Notes: generated by a model not told the origin, from the letters alone. A stretch of DNA of 64,000 nucleotides from Novosphingobium sp. (GCF_027486195.1 NZ_JAIXPP010000086.1:1-64000), one strand, 5' to 3'; shown: positions 18,286-27,734, counted from the stretch's first letter. Made by a program: numbers and translations.

Positions 18286-19382
18286 CGCGCCGCTCCGTCG
18301 GCAAGGCGCGCGCCGTCTCGGACAGTCGGGTCGACGCGGGCCAGGATGCGCTCGCCTGTCGAGAGGCCGGAGGTCACGACGACACGATCACCAACAGGGT
18401 CGCCCAGCCGCACCCATCGGAAGGTGACGCGCTGGTCCTTGCCGACCACGAACACGCCGGTCAGCCCGCCGCGATCGGCGACCGCGGCGGCAGGGACGGA
18501 AACAGCGCTTCCGCTATTGCCCTGGTCGCCCACCGAAGGAAGCCGGACACGTCCGAACATGCCTGGCATGATCCCGCTATCGGCGGGAAGGACGACCTCA
18601 ACTGTATAGCGCCGCGTCGCGGGATCGGCCGAGGGGACGACGCCCCGGACCCGGCCGGTCACGGGGCGATCCTCTCGCCCGTCGAGCAGCACCGGAACCG
18701 TCGAGCCGGGCGCGAATAGCCCGAGGCTCGCCTGGGGAGCGGCAAAGCGGAACAATAGTCGACCCCGGCTTTCCACGGTCACCAGCGGCGAACCGGGCAT
18801 CACCATGTCGCCGTCGTGAATCTGCCGGGAGACGACGACACCGTCGATCGGGCTGACGATGGAGGTATAGCTGCGATCCGCTTGCGCTGTGGCGAGCGCC
18901 GCCTGTGCTTGGGCGACTCCGGCCACCGCCGCGTCGTTGCGGAGCTGCTCCTTGCGATAGGCATCCGTTGCGAGGGCCCCGCTCTGGGCGAGTGGTGCAT
19001 CGCGCGCGACGTCGCCACGTGCGTCATGCTGCTCGGCGAGAGCCGCATCCAGCCCGGCGCGTGCGCGGCGAACCGCGGCCTCGGCTTGCCGGGCGTCTAT
19101 GGTCGCCAGGATCTGTCCGCGCCTGACAGGCTGGCCATCGTAGAGACCTGCCGCACGGATCGTACCCGAAGCGCGAGCGACGAGTTGTGCCCGGTCATCG
19201 GCTTCGACGGTGCCGCTTGCCGTGGCGCCGTCCATCGATGCCGCCGGAGAAGCGGTCGTCACCGGAAGATCGACCGCCGGAGGTTCCGCCGATTGCGACG
19301 CTTCGTGTCCGCTGCCGCAACCTGCGAGCAGCAATGGGAGTGACAGGGCAAGCGCCTTCATCGGCGGGAAATCGCGGCCCAT
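18282..19382 (-). CDS. RND periplasmic adaptor lipoprotein (MFP/HlyD family)
   Basis: This 366-residue membrane-fusion adaptor has a lipoprotein signal peptide with lipobox LLAGC (lipidated Cys22). The body shows the barrel-sandwich hybrid motif VVARASGTIRAAGLYDGQPVRRGQ, an alpha-hairpin rich in Ala and Gln (about 100-170), SPIDGVVVSRQIHDGDMV and a C-terminal membrane-proximal domain. It bridges the inner-membrane pump to the outer-membrane factor. The start at 19382 lies one base after the tetR stop and uses a GGAGG site inside the end of tetR; Met8 (19361) is an alternative. The 3' end overlaps the permease start by four bases. Confidence 0.9.
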   Translation of the reverse strand: MGRDFPPMKALALSLPLLLAGCGSGHEASQSAEPPAVDLPVTTASPAASMDGATASGTVEADDRAQLVARASGTIRAAGLYDGQPVRRGQILATIDARQAEAAVRRARAGLDAALAEQHDARGDVARDAPLAQSGALATDAYRKEQLRNDAAVAGVAQAQAALATAQADRSYTSIVSPIDGVVVSRQIHDGDMVMPGSPLVTVESRGRLLFRFAAPQASLGLFAPGSTVPVLLDGREDRPVTGRVRGVVPSADPATRRYTVEVVLPADSGIMPGMFGRVRLPSVGDQGNSGSAVSVPAAAVADRGGLTGVFVVGKDQRVTFRWVRLGDPVGDRVVVTSGLSTGERILARVDPTVRDGARLADGAAR

Positions 19383-19383
19383 G

Positions 19384-19959
19384 TCAGGCCTCCACCGTCG
19401 CGGGTTGGATCAGGGCTAGGAACCGCGCCACCACCCGATCCACTGTGTCGGCTGTCTCGCTTTCTCCGGTCAGCCCGGGCGCTAGAGGCAGAACCAGTAC
19501 TTGCCCCAGGGCGAAGCCGACTAGCGACAGCGCGACTTCCCTGGCGGGCACGTCCAACCTGCCTTTCCGCACTGCCGCGACGATGGAATGAAACGGCTTT
19601 TGGAGCACTGTGCGCGAAAGGGCGGCGATGCGGGCTTCGTCCCCGTCCAGCAATTCCCGATAAAGCAGACGGGCGAAGATCCGGTCGGTCATGAGCATCT
19701 GGACGAACCATCGAACGAAGGCTTCGATCTGGTTCGAGGGATGCCGGGCCAGCCACGCATCCAGCTCCTGGGCGCGGGCCTCGAACACCGAGGCAAGCGT
19801 GGCCTCGATCAGGTCGGCCTTGTCCCGGAAATGGTAATAGAGGTTGGCCTGCGTCACGCCGACCAGCTTGGCGATGTCCCGCATCGACACGGCCTTATAG
19901 CCGCGCTCCGCGAACAGGCGGGCGGCTGTGTCGAGCAGTTGGGATCGCATATCGGACAT
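19384..19959 (-). CDS. TetR-family repressor of the RND operon
   Basis: This 191-residue TetR regulator has an N-terminal helix-turn-helix, LLDTAARLFAERGYKAVSMRDIAK LVGVTQANLYYHFRDKADLI (about residues 8-52). The C-terminal ligand domain is helical and divergent. It is the first gene of the adaptor-permease operon and divergent from the outer-membrane factor gene. The inverted repeat at 19970-19993 is a probable operator, so it likely represses both arms. Ligand unknown. Confidence 0.88.
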   Translation of the reverse strand: MSDMRSQLLDTAARLFAERGYKAVSMRDIAKLVGVTQANLYYHFRDKADLIEATLASVFEARAQELDAWLARHPSNQIEAFVRWFVQMLMTDRIFARLLYRELLDGDEARIAALSRTVLQKPFHSIVAAVRKGRLDVPAREVALSLVGFALGQVLVLPLAPGLTGESETADTVDRVVARFLALIQPATVEA

Positions 19960-19969
19960 CAGAAAAGCT

Positions 19970-19993
19970 CACTTGTTGAACGACCGTTAAGTG
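19970..19993. promoter_or_regulatory. Probable TetR operator
   Basis: An inverted repeat with outer arms CACTT/AAGTG and inner arms AACG/CGTT around AC lies 11 bp before the tetR start and about 73 bp before the outer-membrane factor start. The inner GAACGnnCGTT core is typical of operators for this class of efflux TetR repressors. Confidence 0.6.
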
Positions 19994-20065
19994 CGCTAGT
20001 AAGCGATTCGCCGATGGCTGTCCAGCGGGCTTGTGCCGAGGCGATCCGAACCGGAGATTCTGCCA

Positions 20066-21469
20066 ATGCGTGTGCTTCCTCTTGTCCCGCCGCTCCTGCT
20101 GATACCGATGCTCGGTGGATGCATGATGGGGCCGAATTTCCATGGGGCACCGCCGCCGCCGGCTTCGATGAGCAAGACCTTCGTGCGCGCCGATCAGGCC
20201 GCGATGCCGGTACCGCCGCAATTGACGCCATGGTGGCGGACCTTGAACGACCCGCTTCTCGATCAGCTGATCACACGCGCGCTGTCTTCGAACCCGTCCA
20301 TCGAGGTGGCCGAAGCGCGCGTCCGACAGGCGCGATCCCAGATGCGCGGCGCGCGCGCGGCCCTGGCGCCGGTTGTCGGCGCCGGGGCCGGTGCGGGGAA
20401 TATCCAGGCACCGGGGTTGGTGACGGGCGGAGAGGCCAAATCCTCGTCGCTGTTCCTCGCGGGGTTCGACGCGCTGTGGGAGATTGATCTCTTCGGCGGC
20501 GCGCGACGGAACATCGAGGCGACGCGCGCGCAATTCGGCGCGGCGCAAGCCGATGCGGACGATACGCGTCTCACTCTGACTGCAGAGATCGCGCGCCAAT
20601 ATATCGCGCTGCGCGCAAGCCGGCAGCGTCTGGAGATTGCCCGCTATTTGCTCACCAACCAGCAGAAGATCGCCGATCTCACCGCGCAGCTCGAAGGGGC
20701 GGGCAAGGTGTCGCGTATCGAGCGCGAGCAGACCGACCGCGGCGTGGAGGCCAGGCGACAGACGGTTGCTGCCCTGGAAGCGGAAGTGAACGATCACAAG
20801 GACGCGATCGCCGTGCTGGCGGGAGAGGCACCGGGTGCGCTCGACACCATGCTCGATGGGCCCGGCACGGTTCCGCTTCCTCCGGTCGAGGTGGCGGTAG
20901 GCGATCCTGCGGCCATGCTTGCACGGCGTCCCGACATCAGGGCAGCCGCGCAACGTCTTCACGCCGCAAACGCCGGTATCGGCGTGGCGGAAGCTGCCCG
21001 GATGCCCAGGGTCAGCCTTGCCGGCGTAGTCGGTCTTGGCGGCGCGCTGAAGGGCGATATCACGAGTGCGGACAATCTCTGGTCGGTCGCGGGCCCGACG
21101 ATCCAGTGGAATCTGGCCGACTTCGGGCGCGGGCGGGCAGGTGTGGATCAGGCTGTCGCCGGTCGCGATGAGGCTGCAGCAGGGTATCGCGCCACGGTGC
21201 TCGCCGCCCTCCAGGATGCGGAGGGCTCGCTCAACCGGTTCGGCGAAGCCCGCAAGATGTTTGCGATGCAGGCGCGCAATGGCCTATCAGCCGTTCACAG
21301 CAATGACCTTGTCCAGCAATCCTGGCGCGTGGGGCGATCTTCCGCGCTCGTGGCTCTGGCCGCCGAAAATGAGCAATTGGCGGCAGAAGATCTCCTGGTC
21401 CAGGCTCGCATGGCTCTGACAACGCAGTTTGTTGCGCTCCAAAAGGCGTTGGCGATGGGGGTGAACTGA
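20066..21469 (+). CDS. NodT/OprM-family outer-membrane efflux lipoprotein
   Basis: This TolC-like outer-membrane channel has about 467 residues, with a lipoprotein signal peptide ending LIPMLGGCMMGP (lipobox LGGC). Two internally repeated helical hairpin regions carry the family motifs WWRTLNDPLLDQLITRAL, IEVAEARVRQARSQ, LFGGARRNIEAT and a second-half RRPDIRAAAQRLHAANAGIGVAEAARMPR. It completes the tripartite pump encoded on the other strand. ATG 20066 follows a GGAG site and begins the signal peptide; the frame stays open 11 codons further up, but this would put charged residues ahead of the signal. Confidence 0.88.
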   Translation: MRVLPLVPPLLLIPMLGGCMMGPNFHGAPPPPASMSKTFVRADQAAMPVPPQLTPWWRTLNDPLLDQLITRALSSNPSIEVAEARVRQARSQMRGARAALAPVVGAGAGAGNIQAPGLVTGGEAKSSSLFLAGFDALWEIDLFGGARRNIEATRAQFGAAQADADDTRLTLTAEIARQYIALRASRQRLEIARYLLTNQQKIADLTAQLEGAGKVSRIEREQTDRGVEARRQTVAALEAEVNDHKDAIAVLAGEAPGALDTMLDGPGTVPLPPVEVAVGDPAAMLARRPDIRAAAQRLHAANAGIGVAEAARMPRVSLAGVVGLGGALKGDITSADNLWSVAGPTIQWNLADFGRGRAGVDQAVAGRDEAAAGYRATVLAALQDAEGSLNRFGEARKMFAMQARNGLSAVHSNDLVQQSWRVGRSSALVALAAENEQLAAEDLLVQARMALTTQFVALQKALAMGVN

Positions 21470-21599
21470 TAACCGTCGAGTCTGGGAGATGATAACGGAT
21501 TGTATATCATCTTCTCTGGCGGCTGCATGTTACATGGTATTTGATGCGGGTGATCTCGTGTTCGTCGGCTTTTGCATCGTAAGAGCGGTGTCTCACACC

Positions 21600-21910
21600 C
21601 ACCTTGTGCGTGTGGGGGTGAGTGCTGTGGCGCGTCGCCATGGGTTGGATCCGTCGCAGATTTGCGCCTGGCGCAAGAACTTGCATCGGCAGTTGGTGGA
21701 CCACAGATTGGCGCCGTTAGCGGCAGAGCCGGTCTCCGAAACGTTTGTGCCAGCACTGATCGAACCGACCGTTCCACCGGCACCTGCCGCTTCTCCAACT
21801 CCGGCGCGACGCGGCAAGCGGCGACGGCCATGGAACTGGAGATCGACGGCGTTGCGGTGAAGATCGCGAGTGGCGCCGATGCTGGAATGATTGCGGCCGT
21901 GATCGAAGCG
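21600..21910 (+). pseudogene. Degenerate IS66-family OrfA (TnpA/TnpS) fragment
   Basis: GVSAVARRHGLDPSQICAWR resembles the helix-turn-helix of the IS66 accessory protein (VARRHGMSPSQLFTWR in the intact copy at 27.6 kb). After a frame change near 21810 the C-terminus reads MELEIDGVAVKIASGADAGM and AAVIEAE, again matching the intact copy. The N-terminus is missing. The 3' end is cut by the left terminal repeat of the Tn3-type element. The coding direction is opposite to that of the IS66 copy on the other side of the transposon. The 130 bases between the efflux gene and this fragment hold nothing recognisable. Confidence 0.7.
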
Positions 21911-21948
21911 GAGGGCATAGCGTGGAAAGTACGCTAAACAACGCTAAG
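21911..21948 (+). repeat. Tn3-type left terminal inverted repeat (38 bp)
   Basis: Its sequence matches the reverse complement of 25694-25731 with one mismatch over 38 bp, and similarity continues for 7 more bases with one further mismatch. It overlaps the 3' end of the degenerate IS66 fragment. Confidence 0.92.
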
Positions 21949-21993
21949 CGAGAACGCATGGCGAACGCTCGATGCGAACGGACGGGCGCTTAA

Positions 21994-22563
21994 TCAGGCG
22001 GGCCGTTCGATTCCCATCCTACGCATTTCGCGATAAATGGTCGATCGGCCGATGCCGAGTTGCCGCGCTGCTTCGGTAGGCGAGATACGAGCTTCGACCA
22101 GCTTGATGGCCGCATCCACTTTGGACATGTCCAGCGGCTGACGGCCAGGCTGTTTGCCCTTAGCACGGGCGGCGGCAATACCATCTCTGGTTCGCTCAGA
22201 AATCAGCCGTCGCTCAAAATGGGCGATGGCCCCAAACACATGGAAGATGAGCTCGCCGGCAGCTGACGAAGTGTCGATCTTTTCTTCAAGGCTCAGGAGC
22301 GCGATGCCCTGACCGCGTAGCGTCTCAACCGTGGTGAGAAGTTCGGCAAGCGAGCGCCCAAGCCGATCGAGGCGGACCACCGCCAGCGTGTCACCCTTGC
22401 GGGCATAGGCGATTAGCTCAGCCAGACCGGGCCGTTCCATGCTCTTACCTGAAATGACATCGGTGAAGATTTTGATGGCGCCAGCCTTCTCCAGACGCAT
22501 GGTCTGGCCCGCAACGTCCTGATCGCCGGTGCTGACGCGGGCATAGCCCAGAATATCACCCAT
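21994..22563 (-). CDS. tnpR: Tn3-family serine resolvase TnpR
   Basis: This 189-residue serine recombinase has the catalytic serine in GYARVSTGDQD (Ser11), the RLDRLGRSLAELL arginine motif, FHVFGAIAHFERRLISERT and a C-terminal Hin-type helix-turn-helix (ISPTEAARQLGIGRSTIYREMRRMG). It resolves cointegrates at res. The frame is open 25 codons upstream, but Met at 22563 starts directly before the catalytic domain, as in the family, and is preceded by GGGAGA. It is divergent from tnpA, with res in the 140-bp gap. Confidence 0.95.
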   Translation of the reverse strand: MGDILGYARVSTGDQDVAGQTMRLEKAGAIKIFTDVISGKSMERPGLAELIAYARKGDTLAVVRLDRLGRSLAELLTTVETLRGQGIALLSLEEKIDTSSAAGELIFHVFGAIAHFERRLISERTRDGIAAARAKGKQPGRQPLDMSKVDAAIKLVEARISPTEAARQLGIGRSTIYREMRRMGIERPA

Positions 22564-22703
22564 GCCGCACGTCTCCCAAACGGTCGTTCTGTGGACGCTA
22601 TGGAGGGCAGCCGCTGCGCCCCACCCATATCCGTCCACATACTATGTCTCTTTACTCCTCGCTGTCCATAGGCCCAGATGACCTTTTGTGGACAGGAAAC
22701 GGC
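22564..22703. other. Probable res site between tnpR and tnpA
   Basis: This 140-bp noncoding gap between the divergent resolvase and transposase genes carries several related GTGGAC / GTCCAC boxes (near 22592, 22634, 22666 and 22689). Tn3-family res sites lie in this position and contain three resolvase-binding subsites. The exact subsites cannot be assigned by eye. Confidence 0.6.
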
Positions 22704-25673
22704 ATGACGAAGCGCAAGCATCAACTCCTGACCGAGAGCGAACGCGATCAGATACTCGCCATCCCGACCGATCGCGACCATTTGGCCCGGCTCTATACCT
22801 TCGAGCCTTCCGATATCGAGATCATCGGCGCGCGACGGGAGCGACGGAACCAGTTGGGCGTGGCGCTGCAACTCGCGCTCCTGCGGCACCCGGGCATCAC
22901 GCTTGCGCAGTTGATACAGGACAGGGGAGCAATACCCCATGATCTCGCCGCTTTCGTCGCGGAGCAACTTGGTCTGCACGTAACCGAGCTGGCCAACTAT
23001 GCGGCGCGGGATCAGACAATGACGGATCATGCCCGTGAGCTGGCGGCGCGTTTGGGGCTTCGGGGGCCAACCCGCGCCGATATTCCCTTCATGGTCGAGG
23101 CGGCCGCGAGAACGGCATGGGCGACCGACAAGGGGATGACGATTGCGATGGGCGTGGTCACCGCCCTGCGCGAGGCCCGGATTTTGCTGCCGTCCATCTC
23201 CACCATCGAACGCGCCAGCAGCGCGGGACGTGCCCGCGCGCGCAAGCAGGCCGCCCACGCCCTGATCGCCGATCTCAGCGCCGAACAGGTCCAGGCCCTC
23301 GATCAGCTCTTCGACGCCGCCGGCGGCATGAGCCATCTCGCCTTGCTTAAGACCATCCCCGTCGCGGCCAAGCCCGATCACGTCCGCCAGATCCTCGACC
23401 GTCTGAGGCAGGTGCGGAAGATCGGCATTTCCCCCGACGTCGCGGGCCGCATCCACGCGGACCGATTTCGGCAATATGTCAGGGAAGGCCGTGCGTCGCC
23501 TGCCTATATGATCGAGCGCTATATTCCCTCCCGGCGACGCGCCACGCTCGTTGCCTTCCTGCTCGATCTTGAAGAACGGCTGACGGACAGCGCCCTGGAG
23601 ATGGCGGACAAGCTGATCGGCGGCATCTTCACCCGCGCGAAGAACGCCCAGGCGCGCAGCTATGCCGCCACGTCGAAGAACGTGGCCCGGCTGATGCTGA
23701 TCTTCCGCAGGACGATCGACGCGCTCACCGATGCAGTCGATACTGGCGAAGATCCTATGGAGGTCCTGGATGCCTCAGTAGGATGGCACACCCTCCTGAA
23801 GGCCAGACCGGAAGTGGCGACGATCGCGGAAACCGCCAATCTTGATCCGCTGAGGGTCGCGGCCGACCGCTATGCGACGTTGCGCAAGTTCGCCCCTGAT
23901 CTGCTTGAAGCGCTGCAGTTCAGGGCCGGAAAGGGCAGCGCGAAAACGATTGCCGCTATCGAGATGCTGCGCGACCTCAATAGGTCGGGCAAGCGCGATC
24001 TGCCTGCCGACGCTCCGATGCCCTTCCGCAAGGAATGGCAGAAAATCGTCATGGGCGATGACGGCAAGATCAATCGGCGGCTCTGGGAAATCGCGACTAT
24101 CGCGCATCTGCGCAACAAGCTGCGCTCCGGTGATGTCTGGGTGGAACGATCGACGGGATACCGCCAGTTCGACAGCTACCTGCTAAGCGAACCGAAGGCC
24201 AAGCCGATCGTGTCGGCTCTTGGTCTGCCACCCACAGCCGGCGAATGGCTCGAACAGCGGGGCCGCGAACTGGACTGGCGGCTGAAGAAATTCGCCCGGA
24301 GCCTGAAGCGCGACGCTCTGGAGGGTGTGCGATACCGCGACGGCCGCCTCCAGATATCCCCCGTTCGCACGATCGCAACGCCCGACGCCGAAGCCCTGGC
24401 CGACCGGCTCGATGCGATGATGCCACGCATCCGTATCACCGAACTGCTACATGAGGTGGCGCAGGAAACTGGCTTTCTTTCGGCGTTCACCAACCTGCGC
24501 ACCGGCGAGCTATGTCCCAATGAAAATGCGCTGCTCGCCACGATCCTCGCCGACGCCACCAATCTCGGCCTGTCGCGCATGGCCGCCGCGAGCCAGGGCG
24601 TCACGCGCGATCAACTCCTATGGACCCATGACGCCTATATCCGCGACGAGAGCTACCGCGCGGCGCTCGCCGTCCTCATCAACGCGCACCACCGCCTGCC
24701 ATTCTCGCGGGTATGGGGCGACGGCACAACGTCCAGTTCCGATGGTCAGTTCTTCAGGGGCGCGAAGCGCGGCGCATCGGGCGGCGACATCAACGCCCGC
24801 TATGGCGTCGATCATGGCTTCAGCTTCTACACCCATGTTTCCGATCAGCGCGGGCCCTACCACGTCAATGTGATCTCGGCCGCCACGCATGAAGCGCCCT
24901 ATGTCCTCGACGGCCTCATCAGCCATGGCACCGATCTCAGGATCGTCGAGCATTACACCGACACCGGCGGAGCGACCGATCATGTCTTCGCCCTGTGCGC
25001 GATGCTGGGATTTCGCTTCTGCCCGCGCCTGCGCGACTTTCCGGACAGGCGGCTTGCGCCGATCGCGCCGGTTTCGGCCTATCCGTCCATCGCCCCGTTG
25101 TTGGGCAAGCGTATCCGCACCGACATCATCAATGAACAATGGGACGACGTGCTGCGCCTCGTGGGGTCGATCAAGGCTGGCCACGTCGCGCCGTCGGTCA
25201 TGCTGCGAAAGCTCGCCGCCTACGAACGGCAGAACCAGCTCGACGTCGCACTACAGGAGATCGGCAAGATCGAACGGACCCTGTTCATGCTGGACTGGCT
25301 TGAAAATCCCGATCTGCGCCGGCGATGCCATGCCGGCCTTAACAACAGCGAGCAGCGCCATGCCCTGACGCAAGCGATCTACACCTTCCGCCAGGGCCGC
25401 ATCATCGACCGCAGCCATGAAGCTCAACAATATCGGGCATCAGGCCTCAACCTAGTCATCGCGGCGATCGTCTATTGGAACACGATCTACATGGCCGACG
25501 CCGCCCAGCATCTGCGATCGGCAGCGGCCCCGGTCCCCGATGATCTGCTTGTCCATACGTCGCCGGTTGGCTGGGAGCATATTGCCTTTTCCGGCGATTT
25601 CCTCTGGGATCGAGCCGCCGCTTCCGCTGGCCGCAAGGCCCTCAATCTTCCGCCGGACAGCCGCGCCGCCTAA
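22704..25673 (+). CDS. tnpA: Tn3-family transposase TnpA
   Basis: This full-length 989-residue DDE transposase of the Tn3 family (usual length about 1000) has an N-terminal region beginning KRKHQLLTESERDQIL. The catalytic core shows GDGTTSSSDGQFF (first Asp), HVSDQRGPYHVNVI (second Asp) and LNNSEQRHALTQAIYTFRQG (Glu). ATG 22704 follows AGGAAA; the 20-codon upstream extension runs into the res region. No frame breaks were seen, so the element may be active. Confidence 0.95.
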   Translation: MTKRKHQLLTESERDQILAIPTDRDHLARLYTFEPSDIEIIGARRERRNQLGVALQLALLRHPGITLAQLIQDRGAIPHDLAAFVAEQLGLHVTELANYAARDQTMTDHARELAARLGLRGPTRADIPFMVEAAARTAWATDKGMTIAMGVVTALREARILLPSISTIERASSAGRARARKQAAHALIADLSAEQVQALDQLFDAAGGMSHLALLKTIPVAAKPDHVRQILDRLRQVRKIGISPDVAGRIHADRFRQYVREGRASPAYMIERYIPSRRRATLVAFLLDLEERLTDSALEMADKLIGGIFTRAKNAQARSYAATSKNVARLMLIFRRTIDALTDAVDTGEDPMEVLDASVGWHTLLKARPEVATIAETANLDPLRVAADRYATLRKFAPDLLEALQFRAGKGSAKTIAAIEMLRDLNRSGKRDLPADAPMPFRKEWQKIVMGDDGKINRRLWEIATIAHLRNKLRSGDVWVERSTGYRQFDSYLLSEPKAKPIVSALGLPPTAGEWLEQRGRELDWRLKKFARSLKRDALEGVRYRDGRLQISPVRTIATPDAEALADRLDAMMPRIRITELLHEVAQETGFLSAFTNLRTGELCPNENALLATILADATNLGLSRMAAASQGVTRDQLLWTHDAYIRDESYRAALAVLINAHHRLPFSRVWGDGTTSSSDGQFFRGAKRGASGGDINARYGVDHGFSFYTHVSDQRGPYHVNVISAATHEAPYVLDGLISHGTDLRIVEHYTDTGGATDHVFALCAMLGFRFCPRLRDFPDRRLAPIAPVSAYPSIAPLLGKRIRTDIINEQWDDVLRLVGSIKAGHVAPSVMLRKLAAYERQNQLDVALQEIGKIERTLFMLDWLENPDLRRRCHAGLNNSEQRHALTQAIYTFRQGRIIDRSHEAQQYRASGLNLVIAAIVYWNTIYMADAAQHLRSAAAPVPDDLLVHTSPVGWEHIAFSGDFLWDRAAASAGRKALNLPPDSRAA

Positions 25674-25693
25674 GCGTTCCTCGGTTGTTCTCC

Positions 25694-25731
25694 CTTAGCG
25701 TTGTTTAGCGTACCTTCCACGCTATGCCCTC
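25694..25731 (-). repeat. Tn3-type right terminal inverted repeat (38 bp)
   Basis: It mirrors the left repeat at 21911-21948. The right IS66 transposase gene runs into this repeat, and its last codons and stop come from the transposon end. Confidence 0.92.
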
Positions 25732-26954
25732 AGTTTGCTCTTGGCGCTGACCTGCCGGAGCCGCGCCTCTAGGAAGACGTGCAGATCATCGACGATGACC
25801 CGGGCCCGTTCGGCACGCACGGCACGGCGCTGCTCCGCCGAGGTGCCACGAACCTCGTCCTCGATCGCGTAGAGCATGGCGATCCGGCGCAGCACCTCGG
25901 TCGCGACCGGGGAGCTGTCAGCCAGCTCGTAGAACTTGCGCCTCACGTGTGCCCAGCAGAAGGCCAGGCTCACCTGCTGCCGGCGCTTGGCCAGAGCGGC
26001 ATAGCCGCCAAAGCCGTCGACCTGCAGGATCCCGGCAAAGTCACCGAGATGGGCTTCGGCCCGCTCGCCCTTGCGGTCAGCGGCATAGACATAGGCCACC
26101 ATCGGCGGATCTTCCCCGCCCCATGGTCGATCGTCCCGGGCATAGGCCCAGAGCTGGCCCGTCTTGGTCCGCCCGCGCCCGGGATCGAGCACCGGCGCCG
26201 TGGTCTCATCCGCGAACAGCCGCTCGGATCGTCGCAATCGCTCGAGGATGTGATCGCGCAAGGGGCGCAGGTACCAGGCTGCCCGACCAACCCAGTCCGC
26301 CAGGGTCGAGCGATCGAGCTGGATGCCCTGCCGGGCGTAGATCTGGGCCTGGCGGTATAACGGCATGTGATCGGCGTACTTGGCGACCAGCACCTGCGCG
26401 ATCAGAGCCTCGGTGGGGATGCCCCCCTCGACGATGCGCGCCGGGGCCGGCACCTGCACGATCGCGCCCTCGCACGAGCGGCAGCCATAGCGCGGACGGC
26501 GCGTGACCAGCACACGGAAAGTGGTCGGCACCACGTCAAGACGCTCGGCCACGTCCTCACCGATCTGGTGGAGCGCGCCGCCACAGCACGGGCAGGCCCT
26601 GACGCCGTCGACTTCCTCGACATCGACGATCTGTTCGATCCGCTCCAGGTGAGCAGGCAGAGAGCCGCGGTTGGCCTTGCGCGGGCGATCCGCCGATGCC
26701 TTGCTTGCCTTGGCCACGGCGTGCTGGGCGTCGGCCAGAGCTGTCTCGACCTCCTCCAGGGCAAGCTCGAACTGGTCGGGATCGAGTTGCTCGGACCGGC
26801 GGCCGAACCGGTGCCGCTGCAGGGCCTCGATGATCGCCTTTAGGCGTTCGATCTCGGCCTGGAAAACCTTCAGCGCATCAAGCTCGCGGGCCTGCTCGAG
26901 GACGAGCGCGCGGAGCGCTTCGACGTCGTTGGGAAGGTCCGCTTCCATGAGCAT
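25722..26954 (-). pseudogene. IS66 transposase TnpC, C-terminally truncated
   Basis: The 410 residues begin with the leucine-zipper-like coiled coil of IS66 transposases (LEQARELDALKVFQAEIERLKAIIEAL), then HRFGRRSEQLDPDQ, a zinc-finger region (CPCCGGAL, CRSCEGAI) and the DDE core (LFADETTAPVLDPGRG, VDGFGGYAAL). The family is normally about 510-530 residues. Here the frame enters the Tn3 terminal repeat after SAKSKLRA, and the part with the last catalytic Glu is missing. Almost certainly inactive. Confidence 0.85.
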
Positions 26955-26985
26955 GGAAGGAGTGAATCAGCAGGAGGAACCCCCG

Positions 26986-27342
26986 TCAACCGGCAATCTG
27001 CGGGGCGATCGGACGGCGTCCGCCATGCACCCGGCGCCAGTCCAGACCCTCGAGCAAGGCCCCCAGCTGCGCCGCCGTCAGCCGCATCACACCGTCCTGG
27101 ATCGCCGGCCACTTGAACCCGCCAGACTCCAGTCTCTTGGCCATCAGGCACAGTCCCGTGCCGTCCCACCAGACGAGCTTGATCCGGTCGCTGCGCTTGG
27201 CCCGGAACACGTAGATCACGCCGGAATAGGGATCGCCGCCATACTCCGCACCCACCAGCGCAGCCAAGGCGTCGGGTCCCTTGCGGAAGTCCACTGGGCG
27301 GGTTGCCACCATCACCTTGGCACCTGCGCCGGGTCCGATCAT
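26986..27342 (-). CDS. tnpB: IS66 accessory protein TnpB
   Basis: This 118-residue IS66 Orf2 has the signature ATRPVDFRKGPDALAALV, YSGVIYVFRAKRSDRIKLVWWDGTGL and LMAKRLESGGFKWP. ATG 27342 overlaps the orfA stop as ATGA, so translation is coupled. It is needed with OrfA and TnpC for IS66 transposition. The frame is open upstream, but this start agrees with the family. Confidence 0.9.
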   Translation of the reverse strand: MIGPGAGAKVMVATRPVDFRKGPDALAALVGAEYGGDPYSGVIYVFRAKRSDRIKLVWWDGTGLCLMAKRLESGGFKWPAIQDGVMRLTAAQLGALLEGLDWRRVHGGRRPIAPQIAG

Positions 27343-27734
27343 CGGGTGGCCCGGAGCGCTTCGATCACCGCGGCAATCACCCCGGCATCCGCGCCGCGGC
27401 TGATCTTCACCGCCACGCCGTCGATCTCCAGTTCCACTGCGCTCGCCTTGGAGCGCCGCCGACGCTTCGGACGCTGCATCGCAGCTGCTGGCTCCTCTGC
27501 CGGAGCAACATCGACGATAGCGGGGACGAATGCCGGGACGCCTGCGCCCTCGCTCTCCATCTGCTTGCGCAGTTGCCGGCGCCAGGTGAACAGTTGCGAT
27601 GGGCTCATGCCGTGCCGCCGCGCAACCGAGCAGACCGTCTCCTGCCCCGAAAAGCTCTCGGCCAGGATCGATGCCTTCACCTCTGGCGGCCAATCCCGCC
27701 GCCGCCCCGCGCCAGTGAACACCTCGAAGCGCAT
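27339..27734 (-). CDS. IS66 accessory protein OrfA (TnpA)
   Basis: This protein of about 131 residues has an N-terminal helix-turn-helix (ASILAESFSGQETVCSVARRHGMSPSQLFTWRRQLRKQ), a Pro/Ala linker, an RRRR-containing basic patch and the conserved C-terminal VELEIDGVAVKISRGADAGVIAAVIEAL. An upstream Met (27791) is possible; 27734 begins just before the conserved part. First gene of the IS66 operon. Confidence 0.85.
   Translation of the reverse strand: MRFEVFTGAGRRRDWPPEVKASILAESFSGQETVCSVARRHGMSPSQLFTWRRQLRKQMESEGAGVPAFVPAIVDVAPAEEPAAAMQRPKRRRRSKASAVELEIDGVAVKISRGADAGVIAAVIEALRATR

Larger units (their letters stand above)
21911..25731 (+). mobile_element. Tn3-family transposon, 3.8 kb, tnpR and tnpA only
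   Basis: It is bounded by 38-bp terminal inverted repeats that begin GAGGGCATAG and end TAAG, the classic Tn3 layout. Between them lie only a divergent resolvase and transposase with an intervening res-like region, and no cargo. The five bases outside each end (AAGCG on the left, AGTTT on the right) do not match, so no target duplication is visible. It separates two IS66 remnants in opposite orientation. Confidence 0.92.
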
